From NCBI GenBank assembly GCA_019828595.1, contig JAHQRK010000024.1, positions 930,001 through 994,000 on the forward strand: a DNA stretch of 64,000 nucleotides, written 5' to 3'. Origin of the DNA: Aphanomyces cochlioides. Taxonomy: Eukaryota > Oomycota > Saprolegniomycetes > Saprolegniales > Verrucalvaceae. The notes under the pieces are model-generated. The model was given only the letters and a program-made list of their open reading frames with translations. It was not told the DNA's origin and made no database searches. Made by a program: the position numbers and the translations under genes. Positions 1 through 11,351 of the stretch are shown piece by piece (the first letter of the stretch is position 1; every line of letters starts with the position of its first letter).

Positions 1-1960
1 CGACGGGGCGTTTTGATGCCAGATCGCCGATAGTTTTTCAGCCATCCGCTCATGTCGGGGTTCTACAGCGTTCAATCAATCCATCAGGCCAAAGAAAACA
101 TTCTCATACCGCAAAGAGATTGCCATTGTCATCACGGTCGCGCACAGTGACAAGAGGTTGCTTCTATGGCCAAGTACGAAACATCAAAGATGAAATCACG
201 GTTGTCATGTACCTTGATATTGTCGAAAATAGCGTGAAGAATCGATGGCGCGATGTCTGTCTTGTCCTTGTCAATACCACGATTGTTGCGAACAAATTCT
301 TCCTTGGTCATGCGTTTGCGGTTATTCATGGACGGGTTATGTAAATCTGTGTTGAGCATAATCGTGGAAAATGCCTACAAACGCCACGTTGCAGTCACGA
401 CACTATCCACGAAGTCGAACCAAGATGTAGACAACGTCATGATTGGTGAACATGGTTGGGTTTTTGGCATGGAAGGCTTTGGCAAACGCTTCCATGACAC
501 GGTCAATCTTTTGGCTTTCTCCAGGCAGCCGAAACTTTGACAAGAATTCGCGCAAGCACAGTTCAAAGGGCTTGTTGCCAAATTCAAAGCCTAGCAGAAG
601 TCAATTGAAGAGCAATCGAAACGACTTCGTACTCTGAGCGAATGCTGCAAGCACTTGTAATCCAAATGAGTCATCACCACCAAGATATTCACCAATTTTG
701 TCTTTGTCAAGTCCCTTGGTTTGTCGAAGAAAGTCAGCGACGGCGGCTTGATCATCGTCAATCACGCCTTGGTCAATACCAAAGGCAATGCCTCGTTTGG
801 GGTTCATGTTGAACGATCGAATGACGGCGTCCAATTGACTACTTCCATCAAGCGACGTGACGGATCTCGAAGATGCATCGCTTGTTCTTTCCAATCGTGG
901 TGGCGACACGGTCAATCGACGCAGCATTTGTTGCTTTGGACTATACTGAACATTCTTGAGGATATGAGAAAGCCCAAACACCAGGCGACTTCGCATGTCT
1001 GTTGTATGAGTCTGGAAGGTTTCTATGACGGACTCATCGTCGACGACATGCGTGAGGTTGAACCGTGTGAGCCTTTGTGTTGCGTCTACACAAATTCACG
1101 TCCTTATTGACTTGGTCAAGTATTTTCAAATCTCACCGCCGCTTGAAACACAATCTGCCACACCAAGAACTCGTCTCAGTGGAATCCGTCGCTCAGGCGT
1201 GTGATCGTCCAGAGGCAAGAGCAAGATGTCCGTTGCCGGATCATCGATGCGAAAAAGATAGAGGAGGCCTTGGGCAGGTGGCTCCACAACTTCTGTGACT
1301 TCTACTCCTTTGGCGATAAGAGCTTGGAAACGTGACCACAAGTCGCCATGGATTGACCGCTTCCGCAGTGTTTTCCACATACTATCATCTAGTCGGAGTG
1401 AGCCATGCTCCGACACTTGTCGATTTGCATATGTCATCAACTGTTTTGTGATGTCTTCTCCATATCGTTCGAGTGCCTACACGCAAATGGGTCATCAAGT
1501 CGACGCGTTGCCAGCTTGTACATTATCACATAGCAAGGCAGTTTGAAGCGCTTGGATCCATTGCGTACGCTCGCCACGTTTGATTTGGTCTGGCTCAAGT
1601 TTGAATGTCTTCTTCGTCCCTCGTGGAATAATCACTTGAGAGATATTAGGACGATTGAATTTAGAGATGTCACGCACCGTCAAATTGATCCGAGGCGCGG
1701 TAATCAGCGTGGAATTGCTCGACGACAAGGATTCGACTGGGATTCTCCTTGGGTTTCGTAGTCGTTCCAGTTGTGATGACGCGGTACAATTCCATGTTGC
1801 GACCCCTCAAGATACAATAGTGCTTTCTCCATCCAAACAGCATGCGCTTGTGGAGATAGCCTTCATAGATGAGCTGCGGCGTCTGTGCCACCAAGTTCAT
1901 TTGGTCAAATAAATCTTGGTCTACGAGCAATGCGTTGGAGAAATGCTGGCCGTTACGATC
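1..1960 (-). CDS. PH-Sec7 domain Arf guanine-nucleotide exchange factor (partial)
   Basis: Six exons are visible on the minus strand: from about 1960 to 1788, 1747-1522, 1476-1137, 1085-633, 590-421, and 374 to the window edge. Introns of 40-51 nt have GT-AG ends and restore one frame. The first exons give a PH domain (YEGYLHKR near its start, TQWIQALQTAL near its end). Exons 4-6 give a Sec7 domain: a block NPKRGIAFG, IGEYLG with the catalytic 'glutamic finger' Glu, FRLPGESQKIDR, and MLNTDLHNP. Sec7 proteins load GTP on Arf GTPases, and the PH domain places them on phosphoinositide membranes; cytohesin-type proteins carry the reverse order, Sec7-PH. Here PH comes first. The 5' end above about 1930 is unresolved, because a stop lies just upstream in frame and a further intron is likely. 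The 3' end is outside the window. Confidence 0.85.
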
Positions 1961-2452
1961 TTAGCCCGTCGTAAGTAATACCAGTGGAACGGTTGACCTG
2001 CTCGTTGTGCTGCCTTCGTCCTCGATCTGCAATTTCAATTTCGTCCAGAAGCTTCGTTCCATGTATGCACTAGCATTTGGAATGCTTTGGAACGCGATGA
2101 ACCACGCCAAATATGCAAGTCGGCATGGATATCCACCTTCAATGATCTATGGTCATGAACAAAGTGCAGTATGATGCACCTCCTGCTCCTAGTTCTTCAG
2201 CTGTTGCCCTTGAATTGCAAGAAGAACGTTAGCTGCATGTATTTTGTAGCTCTCAGAATGCCGGTAATGGATGCTGGATCTTGTCGAGGATGCAAGAGGA
2301 CGTGGTTTTCACCTGCGAAGGATATTCACAAACTTTGTTGAAAACATGCAGTATGATGCGGCTCACTTCAGTGTGAAATTTTCAACCAAATGCACATCAA
2401 AGAATGAACGCCGCTTGGACGTGAAACTGACCGCCCGTGGCAGACGTTTCGA
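1961..2452. other. Intergenic region or unresolved 5' exons
   Basis: No complete gene was recognised. Two short plus-strand open stretches could be 5' exons of the coiled-coil gene that follows. One starts at about 2155; the other, at about 2260-2340, contains two CxxC-spaced cysteines, but I could not find splice joins for either. The phrase GCAGTATGATGC occurs twice (about 2165 and 2347). Promoters of both divergent genes must lie here. Confidence 0.3.
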
Positions 2453-4472
2453 ATGAGTCGCCCGACTACGACGAGTGCAGCGGACGTAGCGTCTCTCGAG
2501 CACAAATTTGTCAAAATCAACGATGAATTTGGCCAAGTCAAGGTTCGTGGGACAGATGATGCGGTCAAGCTCCAGAGCAAGATGAATGAGTGGCGGGATG
2601 ACGTTGGTACGCTGGCGACGCATATTGCATCGCAGTTGCAATTGTGCAAGGATCTACGTACTAGTAAAGCCATGGCCCTCCTACCCAACGTCGGCTCTAC
2701 TCCTGATAACAACCCCAAGGTTACTTGATCGACGAGTTTTATCTTGAACTCCATGATGTGTTTAGGAGGACCAGGACGTGTATCGTCGACTGCGATCCGA
2801 CATTCGAACGTTGTACTCCTATCGCTTGACGTACACGGATACATCCATTGAGTTCGAGGATCCTGATGCGGTACCCTGATCGTGCATTCAGCTCCATGTT
2901 TACGCGTCCCGTGGCATATAGCTTCATTTGAAAGAGATTCTCAACGCGCCTCTGGTTGACAAAGATTCTGACACGGCGTACAAGACCCTGTTGCGCTATA
3001 TCCATGCAAAAACCGAGCTCATGGCGCAAATCGCGCAAGATTTTACCGCTCGAAAGAAGCAGATGGATCTCGATCGCGGCGTTGAAGAGGAAATGTGCAT
3101 CTTTGATGATTCAGCTGCCCTTTTGTTATCACGAGATACAAAACACTTAACCAAACTTGTCGATGCTTGCGAGTCCCTCTTGAAGGAAGTTAAAGCAAAA
3201 TCGGCACCGACAGAATACGAAGCAGCCTTTGTATCGGTTGAAAATGACGTCTGTTCTCGTCGAAAGAATGAACAATGAGGCTGATAAGTCGATTAGGCAG
3301 CGACAAAGAGCGGCTCAGCAGCGGGACGCATGGACGAAGCAAACTTTTCCATTCAGAAGGCACGCAGTTCCAATTGTAAAAAGTTTTAATGTGTGATGTA
3401 GCTTCAAAGGGAAATAAATGAGCTCAAGGTGCAAAAAGCAAAGCTTGTAGCAACGAATTCACAACTCGAAGACAATTTCGCGCATATCCAAGCACAATAC
3501 GACCTGGAGAAGAAAACACATCAAGCGAACGTCAAGTGGTATGAGCCACGCATACATAAAGTACTTCTGCAAGACACATCTCGCATGATTTTGACTTAAT
3601 TTTAGTTAGAAGAAGCACTGCGCGTGTCGGACAAGTCACTCACGGAACTTCGACTTAATGTCGACTTGATCACCAACATGTACAAAGTACCGCACAGAGA
3701 GAACCTGAACTTTATCACTCACGCAAAGATCTTTTAGAAAACTTGCGACGATGTGATCGAAGTCGAGCATCAACACAGTGCTGTTGCTGAGGAAAGAACG
3801 CTTCTTGGTCAAAAGCTGCACGACGAGATCAAAAAGCAGAGCATTCTCAACTTGGTTTGCACAAAGAAACAGTTCTGTGACTCACTTTTTGCAAATAGGA
3901 GCTTGAAAGGAAAGATAAACTGGTCATGTATGCCATGGGAGCTCGCCATGAAGTGATCAAGTGCTGGAAAGAAACTCAGGCAGCTCTCGCGGAGGTCTGA
4001 CGACGACGTATTATGACAAGGATTGAAGTTTAACAGATGACTGCGCAAAAGGACGCTCTTGTGGAAGCTCTCAAGCGGGCTCAAGAAGAACGAACTCTTG
4101 TAGAGCTTAAATTGGATGAATCAAATGAAGTCTGTCAATACCGAAGATATGATCATCATTGATTTTCGTAGGCACGAAGACGACATGAAGAAGATTTGCG
4201 TGTCCAGCTAAATGTCGTTGAAACCCTCCGTGCAAATATTAACAAGATGAGCGATACTCATCACAAACAAGTGGCTGAATTAAACAGGCAACACGAAGCA
4301 GGTACTAGAAGCACGAAGATAAAAATTCCTCATGAAAATGGTAGAGTTGGAAGCGGTCCAGGCGAAGTTTGACAAGACCAAAAAAGAACTGGTGGAAACT
4401 GTGCAAGACAACATCATCCTCGACGGCAAGCTGCGAGCAGCACACGATCGTATTGCTCGCTTCATGTCCTAA
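2453..4472 (+). CDS. Coiled-coil protein, about ten short introns
   Basis: The ORF opens at ATG 2453 and is rebuilt from many small exons joined by GT-AG introns of about 40-60 nt. Examples are NPK|EDQD across 2720-2775, DA|LHLKEIL across 2870-2930, SILNL|ELERK across 3855-3900, and HEA|ELEAVQ across 4300-4345. It stops at 4470-4472. The product is almost wholly charged, heptad-like helix (blocks such as LQREINELKVQKAKL, ALVEALKRAQEERTL and VAELNRQHEA), so it is predicted to be a long coiled coil. There is no signal peptide or membrane segment. I do not recognise the family. Several neighbours are cilium genes, so an axonemal or basal-body role is possible but unproven. In-frame codons upstream of 2453 leave the true start open. 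Confidence 0.7.
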
Positions 4473-4607
4473 GAGAACGCCATGCCATTGTTGCTCACAG
4501 TCAACATTGAGCTTTTTGTGATATTTCATTGTGCATGAAAAGTAAAAGAATGTATCCAATTGATGGTCTGCATGGAGTACAAAGAATCTATTCAACTTTT
4601 GTTACAC

Positions 4608-5461
4608 TTATTGTGATTCCAGCAGCCCAATTTGAAGTGACGCATCAACTTGAGCATGCTTGGTCTTGCTGCGAGAGTAATACGCGACGAGATTGCTCGT
4701 ATCTCTTTTGAGGAAGCTGTCTTGAACCCAAAATTGGACCACATTGAGGAAGCTTGGGATAATGATCATCACAACAACGAGCTCTGACAAGGGATGACCA
4801 GCTAGTGGACTAAAGAGTGCATTTCCGATCCGACTGAGAGGAGTTGCAGTGGCAATAAGCACAGACGTGACGATCCCCTTGGAAAAAATGATGATACTCA
4901 GCCATGCTATGAGCTGAATGCCCCATATCCTGTCGAAAACGATGAGCAAAATGGAATACTTGGACAACCTACCTGTAGGATGGTGGATTGCCATAATCAC
5001 CGCTGTCAAAGAGGGATGGGCAACCGAGCCACAATGCAAGCTCTTGCTGTAGCCGAAGTAAAGAGAGCGAAATGACCATGCCAAGCGTGATGTCAATGAC
5101 AAAGTTGAGGAAGTACCAAACGCACTAGACCCCCGGAGTGAGCAAATGGTTGAAATATCGAATACAACCTGATCTGTGACTGGAGGCAGAGCGATCGAGA
5201 TAATAATATTGGTGAAGTGACCCACCACTGCCTATTAAGAGGTCTGATACAGTTGCGCATAGATGGAGGTACCCCGATGCCTTGCTTGCCGACATCCATC
5301 GCCCATATTTCGAGTGATCTTTTCGGTCGTTCAACGTGCCGCTTGTACCAAAGTGACAAGAGCGCTACGAGGAAGAGGAACATCTGAACCAGATACGACT
5401 GCCATCCAGACAAAAGCTGGCATTGCTCTGGGAAATCCTCGCGGCCAGCCGTGAGCGCCAT
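4608..5461 (-). CDS. STIMATE/TMEM110-like multi-pass membrane protein
   Basis: Start ATG is at 5461-5459 and stop at 4608. Three introns of 41-45 nt restore one frame: GIG|AVVGHF, TDQ|CVWYFLN, and a join before IWGIQL. Family marks are an N-terminal hydrophobic segment ending at KRHVERPKR, then MDVGKQGIG, HFTNIIIS, WYFLNFVIDITLGM, and a late hydrophobic segment ending near SFLNVVQFW. At least four membrane segments are predicted. In animals STIMATE sits in the ER and promotes STIM1 and store-operated calcium entry at ER-plasma membrane contacts; fungal and plant relatives are vacuolar or ER proteins of unclear role. The assignment rests on motif order, not on an alignment. A TATCCGGATA palindrome lies 47 bp upstream of the ATG. 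Confidence 0.7.
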
Positions 5462-5507
5462 ATCCAGCGGCAAAGATTTCGATCTTTAGCAGGTGTGCTT
5501 GGTCACT

Positions 5508-5517
5508 TATCCGGATA
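5508..5517. promoter_or_regulatory. TATCCGGATA palindrome upstream of the STIMATE-like gene
   Basis: A perfect 10-bp palindrome lies 47-56 bp before the ATG of the minus-strand gene. Near-identical elements occur close to three other start regions in this window (12099, 16201, 24740), which suggests a shared binding site or core-promoter element. Confidence 0.5.
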
Positions 5518-5845
5518 CATGGAGATTTGAACGAAAACATTCCATCATAGTAAACATCTATCTAAGTCAGGTATGAGATCAAATATAAGGATAATTTCAT
5601 TCATATCTTCAAAGAGACATACATTTTTCTATATTATTTGCAAAGACGCTTAATGAGAACTAATAAACGGAAATATGATTCTATACGTCTTATGTCTTTT
5701 TAAAGAGACATACAAATAATAAGATTTAATAGTTAGGCGAGAAATAGAACACGTAGATACGATTTGTCTTGGGGGAAAGTTCCATTTTTGAATTCTTCCC
5801 GGAAAGGACACGAGGAAGCGTATCCAAGAATTTACCGTACGGGCG
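5518..5845. other. AT-rich intergenic region between divergent genes
   Basis: About 330 bp, AT-rich around 5560-5740. The phrase AAAGAGACATACA occurs twice (5610 and 5702), each time near 'TCTTTTT' or 'TCTTCA'. No coding signal or RNA gene is seen. Confidence 0.4.
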
Positions 5846-6586
5846 ATGGACTATTCCTTCCCTCAGAGCACTGACGAGGACGCAAATTACCTCGAGCAAG
5901 ATGAAATTACGCTTTGCCTTGGACTGGACAAGCGTAGCGAGAGTGGGAAACGGCCAGATGAACTCGACACGGCGTTTGAGAACCATGAGGGAGACCATCA
6001 ACCAGTGGAAACTTTGACAGCACAAAAATGCGCTACTCTGCTGACGAGGATACGAGAAAAGATCATTGCTCGACTTGCAAGTGGTGACGACACAACGTCC
6101 TTCAATGACAAGGACTATTTACAACCCGACGAAGATGCCTTGGACAATGATAATGATGATACGACGTCGTTAGAAGACAGCTCGATGCGAAAACTTGAGA
6201 GGCCAGAATATCAAAATGTGCTCAATAGTCGGCCACTCGACTTTGACCCTCTCACTTTGTTGCCACCTCCATCACAAGACCGCATCGAGATCTTGACGTC
6301 CACACCTCCACCACCTCTCCCAACATTTGCAATGCCATTTATGTGCTTGCCTATGAAAGCGCTTCCAAAATGTGTCCTTCCTTCCGTTCCACATCCTGCC
6401 GTGAAAAAATACAATCACCGGTCAATTTACAACTGTGTGCGGTGCGGCCAAATGAAGAAATGCCATGTGTGTCCATTTCCTGAAAATGTTCGATCTGTCG
6501 GCACGTCCATGTCCGTGTCAACTACACCTCGCGACAACGTGTCAAGGTATTACAAGTGCGGACGCGTCCTTGTTTGCAAAAAATAA
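5846..6586 (+). CDS. Unknown 246-aa acidic protein with a C-terminal Cys cluster
   Basis: A single open frame runs from ATG 5846 to a stop at 6584-6586. The first 130 residues are acidic and Asp/Glu/Asn-rich and look disordered. Residues 150-185 are proline-rich. The last 45 residues contain paired cysteines (CVRCGQMKKCHVC, then YKCGRVLVC) that could bind zinc. No signal peptide or membrane segment is seen, and I do not recognise the family. The Cys-rich end might contain an unrecognised intron, because spacing between the pairs is irregular. It is convergent with the coiled-coil gene that ends at 6614, only 27 bp away. Confidence 0.6.
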   Translation: MDYSFPQSTDEDANYLEQDEITLCLGLDKRSESGKRPDELDTAFENHEGDHQPVETLTAQKCATLLTRIREKIIARLASGDDTTSFNDKDYLQPDEDALDNDNDDTTSLEDSSMRKLERPEYQNVLNSRPLDFDPLTLLPPPSQDRIEILTSTPPPPLPTFAMPFMCLPMKALPKCVLPSVPHPAVKKYNHRSIYNCVRCGQMKKCHVCPFPENVRSVGTSMSVSTTPRDNVSRYYKCGRVLVCKK

Positions 6587-6613
6587 CGTTCGTCTTTTCT
6601 TATCCAGAGAAAC

Positions 6614-7575
6614 CTATCTCGTAGAGATGGACATGGATCCACTGAGCGCATTCTCGAGCTCTTCGTATGCTTGCTTCTGAAGGTGCTGTGTATTGCGCAG
6701 TCTTTGAATGAGCTCCATCTCGAGTCGCTCCATTTCTTGCACTTCCATCTCTTTCTCGTGGTACGCTTGTTCTTCTCGTCGAATGATGCTTTCGGCACGC
6801 TCTTTGTTTGCGCGTTCGACTTCCATCTACACTACCCGTCATCAATTTTCCAGCCGATTGCTCTGACTTGTTTGGCCTGTCGGGCTCGTTTGAGCTGATT
6901 TTCTTGCTTGAGCACGTCTTCACGTCGGCGCACGGCTTCCTCCAATTCAAGGCGCTTCTTGTGCTCTGTGAATTGACGCCATTTTTGTTTATCTTCCTTC
7001 AGCTGCTGTGCCTCGAGTCGTTTTTGTTCAAGGATCTGCTGGTCGATTTCTTTCTACTCTCAGCCATGATATCTTTACTCTTTGAATCAACAACACCTTT
7101 TCCGACGCAAGCACCATCTCTCGCTTGGACTGTTGCTGCGCTTGAAGCTCTCTCTCAGCAAGTGTCATGAGGGCATTGCGTTCCCTTGCGTATGCTTCCT
7201 TTTCTTGACGCAGCTTGACAAGCTCCATCGCTCGCTTCTTGGTTTGTTCAATCTTTTTCCATGCACGAGCTTCTTCAGCCTACGAGGTTGCCATCAAGAT
7301 GAATCTCCAACGCCGTGACTGCCGTACTTTGAGCAATGCAATGCGGTTTTGCAGCAAGGTCGCGTCACTCGAAACATCTTTTCGCCTCTACATCTTTCGT
7401 TAGCACGATGACCATGCATCATCTACTGCACCTGCTTGGCTTCAAGAAGCTTGCTCTTGGAGCTGTCCATGTCCTGTTGCCAAATGCCGTTTCTGTGATA
7501 AATTTAGCTCGCGTGTTTGGTAACGTTGAATGCTTTGCTCAAATTAGGGACATTGTTCCCCTCACGATATCTCAT
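6614..7575 (-). CDS. Coiled-coil protein with short introns
   Basis: The clear part is the 3' half. It comprises a block rich in Lys/Glu (MELVKLRQEKEAYARE, then ERELQAQQQSKREM) at 7228-7028, a middle exon at about 7025-6880, and a last exon at 6826-6614 ending in RLRNTQHLQKQAYEELENAL and a short Ser-rich tail. Upstream, small exons at about 7575-7290 include DSSKSKLLEAKQ and LLQNRIALLKVRQSRRWR. The exact joins, and the start (ATG 7575 is one option), are unsure. The product is predicted to be helical and coiled-coil throughout. The NTQxLQxxAYxxLExAL ending resembles ciliary coiled-coil proteins, but I cannot name one. Confidence 0.5.
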
Positions 7576-8441
7576 GTTCAGAGCTGAATGGCCCCTGCCT
7601 CGCGTTTCCTACAACTACAGCTGTACTATAGCCCCTTCCTGCTCAGCTTATGGCCTAATTTGATCATTTGTGGATCATGACAATTGACACTCATATCAAA
7701 CCATTCCATGGTAGCAAAAGAGATTTCATTCAGACACTTGCTTGAACGCTTCCACTTGGGGTCCCATCTCCCTGCACAGCACAAGCTTCATGACGTGGCA
7801 TGCCATGTAAATTTATTGACTGCGAGGACTAGAATACAAAATAAATAATTGAAGGAATTTCCATATTTCTCGTTTTTTGAACTTGGAAAACAGTGAACTA
7901 CCATTGCAGAATCATTGCTCGCAGGAAGTCTACTTCATTCCTCGCCTTGAGACGTGGCTTTCAGCTCACACAAGCATTTCATATCAACCTTATTGTCCAT
8001 GACAAACAAGAGTCTTTTAAGCGTCCATGGGTTGCAAGATTGGCTTCTGAAAGTATCGAGACAACAGCCCTAGCAGCCTGGATTGCTAATGGGCATTTTG
8101 ACGACAAATCTTAGTCCTCTCCATATCGAATTGACCTTCCGAAGACACCACACAGCTTCGAGCAATGCCGAATAGAAGGAAGAGCTTGCTGGGAAATATA
8201 GCGACATCCTATACATATGGACACAGTTCCGAGCCACTTATCCCGTTAAGACTGCCCCTTGACACATCAATATCTTGGCGAAGAGTCAGGCAACAGACAA
8301 CTATTTATACATTTTCAAAAACGTCATCAAAAATGTAGATCCGCTAGCCAATGGTCTTGCTTGAATTTGCGATATATTTTTTGAGGAAACAAAAAGAATT
8401 CATCATTTCAAATGATTTGCTGAAAACAAATTCGAGTCACC

Positions 8442-8459
8442 TTATCCGTATACGGATAA
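8442..8459. repeat. 18-bp perfect palindrome TTATCCGTATACGGATAA
   Basis: The two 9-nt arms are exact reverse complements with no loop. It contains the same TATCCG/CGGATA half-sites as the promoter elements at 5508, 12099, 16201 and 24740, but here the half-sites are further apart. Confidence 0.8.
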
Positions 8460-8615
8460 AGATATTCACAACTCAACGATTTCGGATAATTCCTCTTTAC
8501 TTTGATTTTATTGGTGTAAACATTTTAATTTAGCCAATCAAGTTGTGGCTCGAAACTGTGCCTGGCTCGGAACCGTGCCTATTACGTATATATGTCAGTA
8601 GTAATTTGAAACACA

Positions 8616-8654
8616 TTACAATAAGAACTTAATAATATTAAGATCTTATTGTAA
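8616..8654. repeat. Inverted repeat, 19-nt arms, 1-nt centre
   Basis: The left arm begins TTACAATAAG and the right arm ends CTTATTGTAA. The arms match at 18 of 19 positions. It is followed after one base by a second palindrome. Confidence 0.75.
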
Positions 8655-8655
8655 A

Positions 8656-8684
8656 TGAAAAAGACAATATTATTGTCTTTTTCA
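8656..8684. repeat. Perfect inverted repeat, 14-nt arms, 1-nt centre
   Basis: The arms TGAAAAAGACAATA and TATTGTCTTTTTCA are exact reverse complements. The pair with 8616-8654 could form two adjacent hairpins. It might be a foldback-element end, a matrix element or a bidirectional terminator. Confidence 0.8.
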
Positions 8685-9087
8685 ATGAAATTTGTATTTT
8701 TGACTACAAATTGAGATATTAGAGAGTTTTCGGGTTAACCCAATATTGACTTTGACTTAAGCAAAGTCCTATTTAGAAAATGTCAATTTTCGGACAATCT
8801 TGTCTTGAGATTAGGAAAGTTCCTAGTTGTACTAAGTCAATACAGAGTTCGACTTAAAGGCCCGCTAAGTCAATCTGATCACGACTTAAGATCCGAATCT
8901 CGACTTATGTATTTCCACAGGATAATTAGTTTTTAGAGGAAAATGTCTATCTAAAGTCAACTTTTGGGTCTCCGAAAACTCTATTCTCAAATACTATTCA
9001 GGTATAGTGAGTTCAAGTGTAATATGAAAGTACATTCAATAAAGTAAAGTTTTGAATGTGTGTTTTGCGTGTGTTTTTGTGAAGAAG

Positions 9088-9175
9088 GCAAATACTCGAT
9101 TCTAATTGGCTATAGATTTCAAGTAGATTTGGAATAATAGATACATTTTTCACCCCAGTCACAATTTAGAGTGTA
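9088..9175 (+). repeat. Diverged direct repeat, copy 1
   Basis: The core AAATACTCGATTCTAATTGG at about 9090-9109 matches copy 2 at 21 of 22 positions once extended. Similarity then continues with gaps through GATTTGGAA, GATACATTT and AATTTAGAGTG. It includes an inverted CCAAT box (ATTGG). Confidence 0.6.
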
Positions 9176-9638
9176 CTTCGAAGTACAGTGCTCTCCCAAG
9201 ATTTGCAACTCGCAATTTTGATAAGTTATGTAAGGGTATCGAATTTCAAAAGAACAAAATATATTGGATTATACAGGTATCCTTTGCTTTCCTCCAATTG
9301 AGTAGTAATGAGATTGAAAGACACTGAGATGGAGCAACACGGTTTTTTTTGCTGGAGAGTGGAGTGCTTGGACATGTGTGTCAATCTTTGGCTTAACCGC
9401 TATTGAATTTGAATTTTCAAACTCCATTTACAACCTTTAAATTTAATATGTTGAGAGTATTTATTTTTAGAGTATCTCACGTTCATATTGTCAATTTCAG
9501 TCTAATTTGTATTTTTGACCAAAAATCAAATGCATTTCCAAATCGATTTGACCATACTGAAGCCAAGTTCAACAGAATATTGGCCAAATTAATTGTATGT
9601 GAGTTAGGGTGTGTTTGGGTGTGTTTTGCGTGAAATAG

Positions 9639-9712
9639 TTAAATACTCGATTCTGATTGGCTGCGAGATTTGGAAATCGATACATTTCCAGCCCATCTCA
9701 CTATTTAGAATG
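9639..9712 (+). repeat. Diverged direct repeat, copy 2 (Beclin promoter region)
   Basis: This partner of the repeat at 9088 ends about 80 bp before the Beclin ATG. The best-kept segment spans about 9641-9662 and again includes ATTGG. Both copies are preceded by GTGTTTTGCGTG. Confidence 0.6.
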
Positions 9713-9793
9713 AATCTCACAATACGACAATAAATAAGAATTTTTTCTTGATTTTTCCAAAATTCTCAAATCATTTTCTCATCTGCATTGAGC

Positions 9794-11010
9794 ATGAGCC
9801 AGCACTGCATGCGATGTAGGAAGACGGGCAGTCTGGAAGAATCCTACGTCAATATCAATGCAACGAGTGTGCTACTGCCGACTACTTCGTTCTCTATTAT
9901 GCGAGAGAAAGAAGCTTCACACAGTCATGCAGACGTGAGCTCCCACGTGAAAAAGATCCAACGTCTGCATTCGATCAGTGAGAGTATCACAGCCACATCG
10001 ACCATTCCAATTCCATCCATGTGCCCTGAGTGCTTGCAGCTGTTGACACAAATGCTTGAGAAGAGTGACGCTCGTGCTCGGCAAGAGAAAAAATCACTCA
10101 CTTCCTTTCTCACCTCGATGCCGAAAGCAAAAGCTAAAGATGTCGACGACTCAGCACCTCGAGACTTGGTTGAAAGCTACGAGCGCGTTGTACTCGCCAT
10201 GCAGCAAGAACGTCGTGCTATTCATCTTGAAATGGAATCACTGGGCGATCAGCTTGCTGCACTCGAGCTGGAAGAAGCGAATGTTTGGCAAGATATCAAC
10301 AATCGCTTGTGGGCAATGGGGAACCTGAACGATGCCAGGGATTCCAATGTAGCACGTGTTCTCGAAATGGAGCAGCGTGTGCATACGATTCGACGGATGA
10401 ATGTGCTTAATGACGCCTTCTACATTTGGCATAAAGGTCCTTTTGGCACAATCAATGGCTTTTGTCTTGGGCGATTGGCCCGCCATCACATTGATTGGAA
10501 TGAAATCAATGCAGCATGGGGCGAAGTCGCACTACTCCTCGTGCTCTTGTCCGAAGCTCTGGACATTGCATTCAACAACTATCAAATCGTGCCCCTCGGA
10601 AGCTTCTCCAAAGTCATTCGACTTCAATCACCCACGATGGAATATGCTCTGTACGCCACTCAGCTATTCGTCTTCTTATCACTATTTTTATGCATAGGCA
10701 TGGCTCAGACAAGGACAATTTTGCAGAGAGTCTATTTAATCTTGGACTCACAGCTCTTTTACAATGCGTGGCACAGCTAGGTGAGGTCGCTGAAGCGTGC
10801 GATGTCTCGTTTCGCATGCCGTACAAAATTTCTGGCAAAATCGTTGGTGGAATGTCGATTTTATTCCTCCGAGACGAAGAAACATGGACCAAAGCGTCGA
10901 AATGCGTTTTGACAAATCTGAAATGGCTCTTGGCGTGGTGTTCAAAGTTGCCTCAAGGATACAACAGTAGCGCACGAGATAGTTTGGATGGATTCCTCAA
11001 AACAACATGA
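9794..11010 (+). CDS. BECN1: Beclin-1 / ATG6 (Vps30), autophagy PI3K complex subunit
   Basis: Two exons, 9794-10650 and 10698-11010, are separated by a 47-nt GT-AG intron. They give 389 aa, shorter than human Beclin-1. The N terminus keeps paired CxxC motifs (C5/C8 and C77/C80). Residues of about 118-203 form the coiled coil. The BARA/evolutionarily conserved domain starts near 207 with FYIWHKGPFGTINGF, then WNEINAAWG, VPLGSFSK, and in exon 2 FRMPYKISG and WTKASK with LTNLKWLLAW close to the end. The protein is a core subunit of the Vps34 class III PI 3-kinase complexes, which make PI3P for autophagosome formation and endosomal sorting. ATG 9794 is chosen because it lies just before the first CxxC. 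No clear BH3 segment was identified. Confidence 0.95.
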
Positions 11011-11351
11011 CACGACATTTGTACCTTCGTCATGGAGTTTCCGGATCAAATACCTACAGAACGCTCCTTTTGGATTGGGCTTCATCTGCACCTTTATCTA
11101 GCACACAAACATGACAACCCTCATTATCCTTGACCTCAAACAAGAGATAGGCTACAGGGGAGTCGATGGAGGCAGGGGTACTAAAGCTTTTGTTTCGGTA
11201 ACTACTCTAAGTCGCCTCAGTATGTCAAAATTTCGACCCAAGAAATAGTGACAATGGGATCTCTACTAACATGTGAGGGTTAAGGGGTTCCTCTAGAGGT
11301 GTTTGAGGGTTTGGACAAAATCTTGACACCATCGAAGCCCAAGACCCCGTC
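11011..11351. other. Intergenic, convergent 3' flanks
   Basis: This 341-bp stretch lies between the 3' ends of Beclin and the WTxEEE-domain gene. No coding or RNA gene signal is seen. A G/T-rich patch (TGAGGGTTAAGGGGTT) lies at about 11274-11289. Confidence 0.4.

Larger units (their letters stand above)
7576..9793. other. Long AT-rich intergenic region with palindromes and a diverged repeat
   Basis: At 2.2 kb this is the largest gene-poor stretch outside the palindrome. A possible short minus-strand coding piece lies at about 7810-7730, but no gene could be built. From about 8280 to 9790 the sequence is strongly AT-rich. It holds the palindromes at 8442, 8616 and 8656 and a pair of diverged direct repeats (about 9088 and 9639), which are listed separately. 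It may be the remains of a mobile element plus the Beclin promoter. Confidence 0.5.

Noticed and set aside
9403..9633. 76-codon AT-rich frame upstream of Beclin
   Set aside because: Composition follows the AT-rich spacer (Phe/Asn/Ile-rich) and it overlaps the diverged repeat.
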